Shown in pieces: positions 35,223-46,842 of a DNA stretch of 64,000 bases (position 1 is the first letter of the stretch; every line of letters begins with the position of its first letter). A program made the translations under genes and the position numbers. The notes beneath the pieces are model-generated. The model was not told where the DNA came from. It did no database searches and saw only the letters and a program-made list of their open reading frames with translations. Source of the DNA: Thelephora terrestris (Eukaryota > Basidiomycota > Agaricomycetes > Thelephorales > Thelephoraceae); assembly GCA_015956445.1 (NCBI GenBank), contig WIUZ02000014.1, forward strand, positions 682,001-746,000, read 5' to 3'.

Positions 35223-38200
35223 TTATCCTTGACTCTCGTACGCGTTGCTCCTGTGTTTTGGAACGAACGTCCACGCTTCAGGGGCTGGGCCGAGGAACAC
35301 CTCGGAGATTTTCACCCAGTCCCTACTATCTGGGCTTGCGAGTAAGGTTTCTGTGAGCAATGCCAACGCGAAAAAAACGAGGCATCCGAACAATTGGAGC
35401 AAGGCAAATCAGCTCTCAACGTCCTTCAAAAAAGATCAGAAAACACCGACCCAATTCATCCCTTCCCCTGTATGCCGGTGGCCTATCATTGATCTTGCTG
35501 GGCAGGTACTCCAACAATCCTATCGGCACATAGCGGTATTGGAAAGATAACGCTTCACACAAATATCTCCTGGTGGTATTCTGCGTATCACGACTTGCAA
35601 TTCAGCGGGCGGACCTGGCGAATGCATGCAACGTGACGACCCACCAAACCGGCGGTGTCAGTACCAAAGTGGCTACGACGGAAGAGGGACAAAGGCGTAG
35701 TCAGGGTTCGCGATCACCGATCACCCAATACGACAGCACGCACCTCAGCCCATATTCAGCAAACTGTTCACAAGCAAAAGCAGGGCACCAGTCAGTGGAG
35801 TTCGGTGCTTTTTGTTTTCCACATACTCGTCGAATCAGTTCCAAACGTTCCTTCGAGCTGATATCCCATTCTCTTCTTTCTTTGATCTCTGTGAAGATCC
35901 ACGGCTTGATCAACGCCCCGCGAGCGACCATGACCCCATCCACTCCACTGTATTCAACCTTTTCCCAATAATCCTGTGAAGAAAAGGCGTCTCCGCCGCC
36001 GAAAATTGGAATAGGAGGCACTGAGTGATGGGAGGAGAAGCACCGTGACTGAGTAAATCGCCCCAAGCTTCCAAGCAGCGGTCCGCAGCAGCGGCTCTAA
36101 TGCCAGGGGACATCACCGCCACTTGAAAGGAGGTCGTTGCACTCACAATTTGAATCTGCTTCCTTCGCCCGCACAGCAGCGACGCATTCTTTGATGTAAT
36201 CCCAATCTGCAAGCTTCTGGTACCTCTGCTGTCGCGTGCGCCCATGCAGCTGATCTCGTTGAAAGGATACAAACGTTAGCGCCAGTCGAGCATCAATCGT
36301 CAAATGAATGTGAAGTCAAGTTGAGACACAAAAGGTACTTTCGAATCTTCTATCACACAGAAGTTAAGCGGCCGAACGACCAATAACACTCACAGTCATG
36401 CAACCAACACCCCACTCCGAAGCAATGCGGGGCATGAGCTTGTGTGCAGTGTTCCGACCATCCTTCACGCCGGCTCGAAGCTTGATCGTGACAGGGACTT
36501 CTCCAAGCGCCCTGTTCATCCCCGTAAGGATCTTGCCTAACTTTCCAGGCGCGTCGAGGACTAGAAAGGCAGGCAAATAGTTGGCATCAGATATTCTTTG
36601 TCAGCGGACAATGTACAGGAATGATGAGATATAAAAAGAGGAGGGAATGCCGAAGGATCACCAGTCCCAAGTCCGAGGAAACGGCGAGAAGCGAATGTAG
36701 AGTTGCTGCGTTGACGAGACTTACGGGCGGAGCCACTCCCCGACTTGAACACGAGATCAATCGGACAGCCACAGTTTAGATCAACAAAGTCGACATTCTG
36801 TCCACATTCCCGGGCGATCGCCTCCGCCGCAGGCACCAAGGTTGAGGGTTTGTTCCCAGCCAGTTGAACGCCAAAAATCCCCTCAGAGGGGTGCCTTCGG
36901 ACCAGAGACCACTCCTCTTTTGATCCAGCAAGGAAGGAGGTAGCTAATCCCACTTTGATAAACCATTCAGTGAGACTGGTGCTCTGAGTGGTGTTGAATG
37001 CCTGGTGACTTACTTTCACCACACGTAATATCTGCCCCCAAAGAGATGCACAAACGTCGGAATGGCTACAAGTGGTCACGATCAATATTAAAATATCCCT
37101 TCGGATCATTGAGGGCGAGCCTGAAACTTACGAGGTTACCGACTGTTGTCAACGGCGCGAGGTCTGTGCGCATTCCATGGAGTGAACACGCATGGTCTCC
37201 AGATCTGCTCAACGGAGTGGAAGTGCTTACAAGTCTTCCCGCTCCAATGTAAGCGCTTTTTTTCCACGAACCGCATGGGGGTGTCTGGGGTGTCAGTTTG
37301 AGACATACCGATATCCCGGGATGTCAAAGCCTCAAAGCCAGCGCCCGCTTCTTCGGGTGTTTCCAGAATCTCCTCGTCCTTTGTGTCTGGCGATTGTTGG
37401 ATCTCTTTCAGGTAAGCATCCGACACCGGCCTCGGATACTGTGCGTATGGGAGATGAAAGGCGCGCAATATTGGAATACATATTGTCAGCCGAGTTCCAA
37501 CCAGAAGGTGAATGAAAAGTTGTCACCTTCCTTGTGCGGAGCTGTTTTCGAACATCAGGATCGACGAAGTTCAACTCCGTCGCCGAAACAGCCGCATGAG
37601 CAGCCTTTTCTCCGTCGACAATGAGCGACAATTCGTCGGAGAAACCATTCCCCACTGCCTCTACATGTGCTCCAAGGAACCTGCACTTGAAACCATGCCT
37701 ACACTTGCCTGTTTCGGAATGGACCGTACACATGGTCGTTGGATCGAGCGATGACTGGGTTTCCGCAACTTGATTGGCGACGGCCCCTGCATCTCCGGGG
37801 ATCACAAAGGGAGGTTCGGTAGAGAGTTCAGATACAGCCGGGAACTTGACGTCCCTGGGTTTGGCGGAAAGGTACTCCCCAACGTTGTGTGTGAACCGGC
37901 ATCTGGATCCCCTTCGGCCAATCAGACAAAAACACGAAGAACGGCCGCACGTACTCTGAACCGAATTCACAAGTCTCGCCCGCAGCGACCTTCCAGCACA
38001 AGTCCAGCTCTTCTCGCATTTTTTGGAATCTCCGACCCTTGTTCTGACCTCTCCGCTTTTTCTTTTCATCGCGTGCTAGTTTCTTACGCTGTGCGCCACT
38101 CATGCGAGGCTTCTCTCCCTGAGTCGGCGCCTTTGAATCGTCATCACCGTCTTCCTCCGTCACTCGAATAAGAGAAACATGATTCGTGTTCCCTTCGGCA

Positions 38201-38351
38201 GCGTCGTCGTCTGGGAGAGTTTGATTCTGTAACGAGACGACGTATCTTGTGAGAAAGATAAGCTTGGCCAATGCTAAGAAAACCGAGAAAGGAATCGCGA
38301 AACTGACTGGGCTTTGACAGGTGCGGTCCCTGGAGGAAATGCGGTTGACAT
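35223..38351 (-). CDS. DUS3: tRNA-dihydrouridine(47) synthase
   Basis: An FMN-dependent enzyme that reduces U47 in tRNA, cytosol or nucleus. The start at 38351 gives [14 protein letters not shown]. Two CCCH zinc fingers come first: one complete ([20 protein letters not shown]) and one with the DUS3-type spacing ([17 protein letters not shown]). The Dus barrel follows with [36 protein letters not shown], the active-site Cys in [21 protein letters not shown], a [11 protein letters not shown] run spanning a splice, [17 protein letters not shown] and [15 protein letters not shown]. The end reads [11 protein letters not shown] and SNAYESQG. Many introns split it. A 24-nt in-frame segment near 37300 could be a very short intron or plain coding. 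It is divergent from DUG1 over 154 bp. Confidence 0.93.
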
Positions 38352-38505
38352 GATGATCAGACCGTAAATTTTGAGATGTTGAGATGTGAGTTCGGGTGGC
38401 ACTGGTAATCTATAGGTGGCACATGACCTAGACCCCGGATCTGGTCACCGCCTCCCACACTGTGGCTTCATCAACAACCAACCCATCCTCAAACAACGAT
38501 ACGCG
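38352..38505. promoter_or_regulatory. Bidirectional promoter DUS3 / DUG1
   Basis: 154 bp between divergent ATGs. No TATA box is visible. An imperfect repeat GTGGCAC...GGTGGCACATGACC occurs at 38395-38425. Confidence 0.6.
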
Positions 38506-40295
38506 ATGCCAGCTCCGGCCACATTCCTTGGGTACATCGATGAACATGCGGATCGCTTCATCAAGAGATTAGCAGATGCCGTCGCCATTCCGAGGTGATC
38601 TTCTGTTCTGGAGTGCGAGATCTCCCACACGAATGCTCAGGCGCCTCAATGCGTTTAGCGTGTCGGGTGACCGAACCCATCGTGAGGATGTCGTCAAAAT
38701 GGCAAAGTTCATGGAGGATCAGCTCAAGGCCCTTGGCGTCCAGACGAGGTTGGTTGATCTTGGCACAGAGAACCTAGAAGGCCACGAAATCAAAGTGCCC
38801 CCCGCAGTTCTGGGAAAGATCGGAGAGGATCCAGGGAAGAAGACGATTCTAGTTTATGGCCATTTTGATGTTCAACCCGTAAGTGTGGCGGTCGTTAGCT
38901 GGATCCTGGACCAGTGGCACAGACCGTTTTGAATCCAGGCAATCAAGAGTGATGGATGGAACACCGATCCATTCACTTTGACAATCGCTGATGACGGCCA
39001 GCTCATCGGGCGAGGATCTTCCGATGACAAAGGTCCAATCTTGGGATGGCTAAACGTCCTTGAGGCACACAAGGACTTGGGAATTGAACTCCCTGTGAAC
39101 CTACGCCTCGTCTTCGAAGGAATGGAGGAAAGTGGAAGCATCGGCCTCGACGAATTCATCGCTGCAGAGCATGCCAGGGGAAAGGACGGCTGGTTCCATG
39201 GCGTCGACGCCGTCTGCATTGTAAGTTTCAGTTACCGAGACTGTCTCAGACACTTGACGATCCGATAGTCTGATAACTACTGGCTCAACACTCGCACTCC
39301 GTGTGTCACCTACGGTCTTCGCGGTCTTGTGTACATACTCGTCGAGGTCAGCGGTCCGACTCGCGACCTCCACTCTGGTGTCTTTGGCCGAACCGTGCAC
39401 GAACCCATGACAGACCTCATCGCCCTCTTGGGGAAGCTTGTCACTTCAGATGGGAAAATTCTTGTCCCCGGCGTTGATGACATGATAAGTGCTGCTGATG
39501 ACGAGGAAAAGTATTAGGTCGTCGATCCGCCGTTCAACAGTCCTTGACTGACACAGTCCTACCCAGGGCACTTTACGAATGTCTCGACTACTCCATCGCA
39601 GATATTGAGGCTTCCGCTGGGGCGCCAATTGCTTTATCAGATGACAAGATCCAAGTCCTCATGGGCAGGATGAGGCAGCCTTCTTTATCTATCCACGGCA
39701 TCGAAGGCGCTTTCTACGGAGCCGGGGCTAAGACCGTCATCCCCGCCAAGGTCACGGGAAAGTTCAGCATCCGGTCCGTAGCTTCTGTCCCAAGTTTGTG
39801 GACTAGAGTAATGATATTTTCACGTTGGCAGGCTGGTGCCTCCCCAAACGCCGGATAAGATCAACCCCCTCGTCGTTCAATACCTCGAAGCGGAATTTGC
39901 CAAACTCAACTCAAAGAACAAGCTACGTGTGCTCCTCGAGCACGGCGGGAAACCGTGGGTTGCCGACATCAAACACTGGAATTACGAGGCAGCGATCAAG
40001 GCGACGCAAGCAGTTTACAACAAACGACCGGATATGACCCGCGAGGGCGGGTCGATTCCAGTGACCCTTACTTTTGCTGAAACACTTGGTGTAAACGTGT
40101 TGCTATTGCCAATGGGAAGGGGAGATGACGGCGCCCAGTGAGTCGAGTCCGCTTGAACCTTCAGCCGAGTGGAAATTTTCTTATATCATCTACTTTTTTA
40201 GCTCGACGAACGAGAAGTTGGACAGATCCAATTTCATTGAGGGTACTAAGCTTCTCGGAACTTATCTCCATGAAGTTGCTGCAATCAACGCCTAA
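38506..40295 (+). CDS. DUG1: Cys-Gly metallodipeptidase, M20 family
   Basis: A cytosolic zinc dipeptidase that cleaves Cys-Gly in glutathione breakdown, like yeast Dug1 and mammalian CNDP2. Seven exons give 479 residues, about the yeast length, with a correct sum. Metal-site motifs are present: YGHFDVQP (His and Asp), [19 protein letters not shown] (Glu-Glu base and ligand) and the Asp of [19 protein letters not shown] carries the dimer-interface His. The C-terminal block is [15 protein letters not shown], and the last exon has [16 protein letters not shown] with the His ligand. It is convergent with the USP-like gene (203 bp apart) and divergent from DUS3. Confidence 0.95.
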
Positions 40296-40498
40296 CTATT
40301 TCATACGTGGGTCACTAGATCAAGTGTGGAGACTGTGCCTGTCTTAATAAAAACGTGTATGTATCGCGTGGATCACCCGAGATGGTTCGCTCGCGAAGTA
40401 GGAAGTTTCAGATAATAAGAAATGTACAACAGTTGACGACACCCGAAAAAGAGAGAAGTTGAACCAACGCTTATCTGCGTCGCCAAGATACAGACTAC

Positions 40499-43113
40499 CT
40501 ACTGCTCAGACGTGCCAACAGCGTACCCAGGATGGTGGATCTCGTTCGGGGCGAGTGCTATTTGTGTTGCTTCGGGTGGCACATGACTGGGGTCCGTGTG
40601 CGGCAAGGTAGAAGCCGGGTTATCGTCTAGTGCGACATGCGCGCTGGGGTTATAGGCTGTCTGCTGAACGGAGAGGGGCAATTTTGCCAGGAATTGCAAT
40701 GAATCGGTCCTTGCCCCAACCTGAGAATATCAGGTGCGATCAGTCCCCATTCACCGACACTTTCTGATGATCTTTTCCGACCTTTATTACATTTGACCAT
40801 TCACTGATGAGCGGTTCTGATAACGAACGGCTGTAGATGAGGAGGAAAGGCCCGGCCCCGAGATGCATCCCGTCCTTATCGTTCGAGACGGTCTCGAATG
40901 TTACCTACGAAGCGAATAGCTTATTAATTGGGCCCAGCATTCGCTGAGGAAGAGGGCTGACCTTGGTGGTTGTGTGATCTACTACCTTCCACCATGCATC
41001 ATCATGTTTGATGTAAGAATAAACATGTTTCCGCCCCTTTAGTCCATCGTGCATCAACACCGCTCTTAGGTCGTACTAGAGAGGGCAGGTAGGGATAGTC
41101 AGCCACGCAAAGGCTCACACATCATGGAAACAACCTTCGTTTGCTGGAATTCTTCCGTAGAGAACAGGTTCGATGAGTCTTTTTTCAGTCGTTCGATTGT
41201 AGTCGTGATCGCTAGAAATCGTCTCAACAAACAGATTCACTCGTGAGGTACTTTGCGACTTGCTTTCTAGTTCTGCCTCTATGTGTGCAATGATGTTCTT
41301 GAGCTTAGCCGCAGAATTTTCGATGACCACCTGCCGTTCGACGTCTGTCGCAGAGTGTGCCACGTTCTCGTAATAGTACAGCGAAGATCGGATGCTCTTC
41401 ATAACATCCTTCTTCTGCGGCACCACTAAGTTTCCCAAAGGGCAACGCAGACTAGATAGCACTTACATCTAGCTTTGTGAACTCGGATTTCTTTTGTATT
41501 AATCTCCGGATTTCCTCATCCGCAACGTTCGCGTTCTGGATAACTTCCTGGGCTCGTTCGTGATTGGTCATCAGGAATCTGTCCAAATAAAACGACTCTG
41601 GGAAGGAGAATCTCCTCCGCTGTTGTGATTTCCCGGTCACGGTATCTTGGTAAGATGGTAGACTCTCGTCCCGTGTAGGCGCAAAAGCGATCACATCCGC
41701 AGCTACGGTGATTGCATGCCCTCCATTCGCACCAGGGTCCACGTTGAGCGACCCTCGCTCCGGCAGCTTCGAGAATACTTGGTTTGCAAGACATCCGATA
41801 AGGTCGTTCGACCCATCTTCGTCATTGTATTTCACAGGAAACAAAGAGAAGTCTTTCTTGAGGTCAAAGACCGTCTGTTCGTGTGGTTCAAGCGTCGCAT
41901 CGCTGACGCGGGAGTGAAGCAACCTGTAGCGCAGGAGGGCTTAATTTAGAACCGGGCAGAAAGAAGGTGTGAAACCGTCATGGTTCGAAACTAACCTCGA
42001 CCGGCCTGGGTTTTGTGTGGCTAGGCCACCACCGAGGCAGAGCTCTACTCGTTCGGAAAAGTCCTGATATGCCTCTAAAGAGAATCATCGTCACCGAATG
42101 GGGAAAGGAGAGCCTAATAGAACGCACTCTCAATGTCCTCACGAGGAGAAATTCCTTCCCAGGGGCGATATGAAAACTTGTAGATTGGAGGCTCTGCTGT
42201 GACGATCGCCAGAACAGACAGTTCCATGTACCCAAATAGTTCGTTTACAGCCCAGACCTGCCCCTCTGCGAATCGAGAAATCAGTGAAGCTTCGAACTGA
42301 ACAGCTGCGAGGTACCTATGCCACTGGCTGGGGGATCAACCACAGTGCTACCTTCTGGTGAAGGGGGTCCGCGGTACCGAGAGATCCGGTATCGGACCTG
42401 CGGAACATAGTAAAGGGCTTGCCACAGTTGTCCAACGTGTGCAAACTTTGGATCCGCGGTCCGTAGTACGACCGGTCTAAACTAGTTAGAAAAGAGGGAC
42501 CACGCGGGCTCTTAAAATTGCTCACCTGCTGTCCTTACGCAGCAACGCTTCGGGCGGGATCAATTCGTCTACTTCGTCTACAGTCGTCGACATCGCCAAA
42601 CTTTCCGCAATTGCCTTGTTCAATTGTTCGTCTTGAACGACGTCAACATCCATGGTGGAACCAGTACCGTGGTCCACGGGCACCTGTATGTCTAAGTATG
42701 CGAGGTTGCACCCACAGTCACAAGAAATCAAAAACCATGTACGTTTGACCGAACCAAGGCCCACTCTTGCTTCGGTGGTACAGCCTCATCTTTCGCCAGA
42801 TCTACAACAACCTTGTTCGGACTAGGTGCTGAGCGTTGAATACGTCATTGGTAGTCTTCAGGCGATGAGGAGCAGACTGACGAGGTGCAGAGGCGTACTC
42901 TGTGTAACCCTCCAAATTGCCGGGTGGCGCAGAGAGGTTCAGGGTGTGGGCTTGGCCACCCAGGAGCGCGTCTGCAGCCTTATCAATGTCTCCGTTGTAA
43001 TAGTCAAGGACCTTTCGAGCGAAATCCCGATCGGCGTCTCCCATCATCGCCACGAGCATGTCGACCTTTTCGTCGAGTGGATCGATGCCATAGCTGCTAG
43101 TTCCCGCCGTCAT
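40499..43113 (-). CDS. UBA/UIM protein with inactive USP-like domain
   Basis: A likely ubiquitin-binding scaffold. The start MTAGTSSYGIDPLDEKV opens a UBA/CUE-like helix bundle (MLVAMMGDADRDFARKVLDY, YNGDIDKAADALLGG). A clear UIM follows (DEQLNKAIAESLAMS). The rest has USP (UCH) architecture: FRPVVLRTADPKFAHVGQLW, QALYYVPQVRYR, then long helices, and near the end YDLRAVLMHDG, GRKHVYSYIKHDDAWW with a histidine-box-like segment, and GAGPFLLIYSR. Where active USPs have GNTCYxNS there is no cysteine (position read as ADPKFAHVG), so it should not cleave ubiquitin. It resembles fungal proteins named ubiquitin interaction domain-containing and, distantly, USP25/28. It has many introns; the last coding exon (40499-40700) is Pro/Ala-rich. 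Confidence 0.82.
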
Positions 43114-43390
43114 CTTGGGTCAAGAACAGGAGTGGCGGTCGTCTGTTTCGTCCGTCGATTTGATAGCGGGTTCCAAGCGGGTTCAGTGAACTGAGCGGAT
43201 GGCAGGTGGCAGCTGTTTATAGTTGTTTGGCAAGATCTTCAATCATTCCGTTCACCTTCATTCTCTTCCGAAAGGCCCGCGTACATCAGCTAGGCTACCC
43301 GCCGAGCCAAATATCGGACGCCATGTTTGTCCTGGTTTACTGGTCCCCAGAGCCATAATCTGCCGGAAATACGTACAATACTCTCGAAGG

Positions 43391-43640
43391 ATGAAATCCC
43401 GAGGGACCATGAGCCTACATGTGCACCGTGAACTAGCTATGGTGGTTGCGGAGGTGTTCAAAGAGTTTATTGAGGTCAGTATCATTGATTTCCATGACAT
43501 GACCGTTCCGTCTTATCCCATTACAGGAGCACTTGTGGATCCTAGCCCGTCAAAACGGTGTGTCGGCAAGGGTGGCATTACGATCAACGACCTTGTTCTT
43601 TTTTTCTGTACCAGGTATCCCAGGGCAGCTGGCAGGCTGA
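43391..43640 (+). CDS. Small protein of 46 residues, unknown
   Basis: Three exons (about 43391-43474, 43527-43557, 43615-43640) with GT..AG introns of 52 and 57 nt join in frame to 141 nt. The product starts MKSRGTMSLHVHRELAMVV and ends ARQNGIPGQLAG. The middle is an amphipathic helix (VAEVFKEFIEEHLWIL). I recognise no family. The open frame goes further upstream without a better ATG, so the N-terminus may be longer. Two frame-keeping introns are the main reason to believe it. Confidence 0.35.
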
Positions 43641-44078
43641 CGTACGTCTCGAGGCTAACCGAGATTTATGCACCCCACCTTCGATGCTGTGCTTGCTTAC
43701 TCGTGGACTATGTCGAACTCCCACCATGTCAAGAATGATGATTACCACTGACGATTGCGTCTACTCGCAGCGTTTCTACTCGACTCACAGGCTCGCATTT
43801 ATCCGTGTGACTCTCACAATCTACCACCCAATCCATGCAACGCCGATTTGATCTGCCGAAGAAACGATGTGCGAGCCGCGATCCCTTTTCGATAGCAGGA
43901 TGCAGAAAATAAGCAAAACAGTTGAGACTACCCAGAAACAATGGCCAACACCCGATGGTGATATGTTGCATCCCATATGCTTGAGGGCCTTGTTGCAAGA
44001 GGTAGAGAATATGTACATAACAAGATCTGCGGAGAAATTGGAAAACGCGTCTTTATTTGAGAAAGATGCCTGCATACC
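43641..44078. other. Intergenic region
   Basis: No gene recognised between the small gene and the stop of the minus-strand hypothetical gene. Confidence 0.4.
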
Positions 44079-44685
44079 CTACTGTGGAAGTTGGGCGCAC
44101 TCGGTGGTGATGACCTGAACTATGCGGCGCAATTCGGCCTCTCCTTCAGCCGTGAGGATGTCGTAGTTCCAGCGGCCAACCGGTGCGGTATCGGTCACGT
44201 ACTGCGGGGTGGCGAGAATGCGCCCCGGCGAAATCAGCCCTGCCTTCGTAATGGAGTAAAAGTAGAGTTTGGTCCCGAACGCGCTGACACCGTGCAAGAC
44301 GGGTAGAGGACAAGCATCTATAAGAAATAAATAAAGTGGAGATATCAAAAGAGAGGGAGCAAGGCGTTACCAATAAGGTCACCCAGGCGTCCACGCAGCA
44401 AATCATCAGCAGCCGCGCGTTAGACTTCACCGATAAATCCTTCTTCCGTTTGGGCCCCAGCGCAAAAACGGGCAGATTTTCCAGGAAGATTTCGAAAGTC
44501 ACGAAGTAGTCCACACCCTTAGTCGAGTCGATCTCTTGGAAGTTGGGAATGACCGTGAAGTCCGTGTCGACTGGGAAGAGCGTGTTCAAGAGCTTGTTGT
44601 AAGGTGCATGCATTACGTTCTCAAGGGCATCGTTTCCTGCTGCTTGAGCGATGCCGAACCGTCGCCGCACTTTCACTGGCCACAT
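44079..44685 (-). pseudogene. Agaricomycete hypothetical gene with one frameshift
   Basis: Matches a widespread Agaricomycete family of unknown function, recalled by its motifs RRRFGIAQAAGNDALENV, APYNKLLNTLFPVDTDFTV, PLPVLHGVSAFGTKLYFYSI and DTAPVGRWNYDIL. The start used is the ATG of MWPVKV. Exon 1 reads well to KSNAR, near 44414, where one base seems lost from a G run. Reading one frame over gives AADDLLRGRLGDLI, the expected sequence, up to the intron (about 53 nt). Exon 2 ends ITTECAQLPQ. It is a recent pseudogene or a sequencing error. It is divergent from prefoldin 5 over 131 bp. Confidence 0.65.
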
Positions 44686-44816
44686 CGTGATCAGAGGCAA
44701 GGTGCGTTTTCTGCGTCATCCAACTCCAAGTCCCAACCCAGGATCGGCGAAGCCAGGCATCACGTGGCCGCTCCCGCTTCAAAGCGCCGTTCGTTCGCTG
44801 ATAATCGAAACCTACG

Positions 44817-45455
44817 ATGGCTGCCGACACCCAGCAACAGATCAGGGTCACAGACCTTGATGTTCCTCAGCTAGCAGATGTTCGAAGGCAGCTCGATGAA
44901 GTTTGTCTTCGTTCACCGCGTTGATCACCCTCGGCAAAACTGATTGCGGCTTTGGCAGGAGTTGACCCATCTCACCAACTCGTTCACTCAATTGAAGCAG
45001 GCACAGGCAAAGTTCAGGTCTTGTATAGACAACGCGGCCGAAGTAAAGCCGGGTAATAAAGGTGCATAGCAATCTGATTCCTGAAATTTTGTTTCAACGA
45101 CTGACTGCTGCAAGATACGACCATCCTCGTGCCCCTCACGAACTCGTTGTATGTTCCTGGGAAGCTCAGCGATCTTGAAAATGTTATCGTGGATGTCGGC
45201 ACCGGTTATTACGTCAAGAAGGTGCGATGCGGTCGTTGTGACCCGCACTGTCGAAACTCACCACCACTCCCCCAGAGTCGAGCCCAGGCTACAAAATATT
45301 ATCAATCGAAGGTGGATTACCTCCAGTCCAACCTAGAAACACTGCAGGAGACGATTCTCAAAAAACAAGAAGATTTGACCTTCGTCACGAATGTCCTCCA
45401 GTCGAAAATACAGGCCCAATCACAGGGCTCCACCCGCAATGCAAAAGATCGATAG
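44817..45455 (+). CDS. GIM5: Prefoldin subunit 5
   Basis: An alpha-class subunit of the hexameric prefoldin chaperone, which hands unfolded actin and tubulin to the TRiC chaperonin in the cytosol. Four exons give 154 residues with a correct sum, and introns are 58, 62 and 54 nt. Two coiled-coil helices frame the beta-hairpin core: ELTHLTNSFTQLKQAQAKFR, then TTILVPLTNSLYVPGKL and VIVDVGTGYYVKK, then YYQSKVDYLQSNLETLQETI. The core motif LVPLTNSLYVPG is typical for this subunit. Confidence 0.95.
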
Positions 45456-45649
45456 TCCTTGCTGCCTAGTTCATCGGCGTTCGCGTTAGGTTTACACTAT
45501 CAACGGTAATGTATCTCTTAGACGACATATAGACGGATTATTATATGCTAATAGGGACCGGAGATTACGCAAGCCATAAGGCTGGCCTGCAGACCAGCCA
45601 GCTTATTCCCGAGGTCAAAATGGGGGAGCGATTATATGTGAACGAGAGA

Positions 45650-46486
45650 TCATCTACTCGTGCGTTCGTTACGGGGCCTGCCGCGGATACGAAACACCTG
45701 TCGGATGATGTTGCCACGAGAAATCGTGCCACGTCGCGTAACACTGAGCGAGTTCCAATGACGTATCTTCTCTCGAGCCCGAATGATCCTGTTCACGGTT
45801 GTCCCGTGAAGCTTTGCGGCTTCACCGTCGCTGAGGTGTCTGGCACGGAGGCACAGTCTCCGATATGCCGCGTAGAGCCATTCTTGGTCAGCTCCAGGAT
45901 TCTGCTCCGCAATCACGACAGCCATGACAGGGTTCTGTTCGATGAGAATGTTGAATAGCTCTTTGTAAGCCCTTTCCTCGACACTCGTGATACGGTAGTG
46001 TCGAGAAACCCGCTTCAGCCTCTCCCAGTATTTGAATGGGGTGACACCGACGGGCATCCCTTTTGTCCTGCTCATCTTGTCAGCTCACCGAACGACAACG
46101 ATCGGGAGAGGGTCACCGACTGCAAGTCATTATAATAGTGAACGAGCGATTCAAAATCCTCAGGGTTGGCATTGTTTAGCCTGATAGCTTGCTCTTCTGA
46201 AGTTCCTCCACCTTCCAGTCCGAGTGTGGCGAACATTTCGCACAGCATCCCGGGCTCCGATAAGATCGTGCTTTTCTTCAGCCAATAAACTTTGGTGTAT
46301 CCGTTTATCTACGAAACGTTCAACGTTAGAACGTCCCTGTTAGCAAGCGCTGGCAAAAGTGCGTGCCTTGAACGCCACCATTTCCGGGTGTGAAGTTGGG
46401 TGTTGTTGGACAGCTCCCCCGGCTGCCAGTTCCGCCAATCGACTAGGGTGCTGCGGGAAGTTGGAGACCCACTCCCAGTGAGACAT
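45650..46486 (-). CDS. BTB/POZ-like protein A
   Basis: A member of the fungal BTB family. Three exons give 245 residues with a correct sum. The start MSHWEWVSNFPQHP is on exon 1, whose end HPEMVAFK aligns with SNSIVTFK-type ends in gene B. Exon 2 carries the BTB core (YTKVYWLKKSTILSEPGMLC, FATLGLEGGG, NANPEDFESLVHYYYD). Exon 3 carries the helical C-terminal part shared by these proteins (YAAYRRLCLRARHLSDGEAA, RIIRAREK). Intron 1 (46309-46366) needs a GC donor; the branch-like CTAAC and TAG acceptor look normal. Intron 2 is 41 nt. These proteins are often adaptors or protein-interaction modules. The role is unknown. Confidence 0.7.
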
Positions 46487-46842
46487 CTTCGTGGTAAGCG
46501 ACTAAGTTCAGAGACCTCCATGCGGTCGAAGACACGTCGCGTCTCCTAAAATGAACACAGGTCTTTCCGCCTTTCCGAGTCCCGGATTCCCACGTTCTTG
46601 ACGCTTCGTCATAAATCATACTGCTAATTAGTACACAGCGTCAATCGATCGTTCCCTACTCGGCTCCGGTCCTCGGCCTTCATCACAAGTAAAGGGGAGT
46701 TCCGAAGTAAAACTTTCGTGGGACGCACATACTCGGTGAATGATGATACAACATGAAAACTACGTCGGCTACTGCCGAGAAAACAGCAGAAATAAAGAGC
46801 CACACGAGAAAGTGAACGAAACAGCGAGCAGAGAATAGGGAA
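46487..46842. other. Intergenic between BTB genes A and B
   Basis: 356 bp with the promoter of BTB gene A and the 3' end of gene B. No gene is seen. Confidence 0.45.

Noticed and set aside
35701-36066. Kept as DUS3 exons rather than a separate gene
   Set aside because: Motifs [10 protein letters not shown] and [13 protein letters not shown] are in frame with the Dus barrel and the next exons by normal splice sites.
37290-37325. 24-nt intron in DUS3 (GTATGT...CCCCAG)
   Set aside because: The segment is a multiple of three and open, so it can simply be coding. Frame does not require removal.
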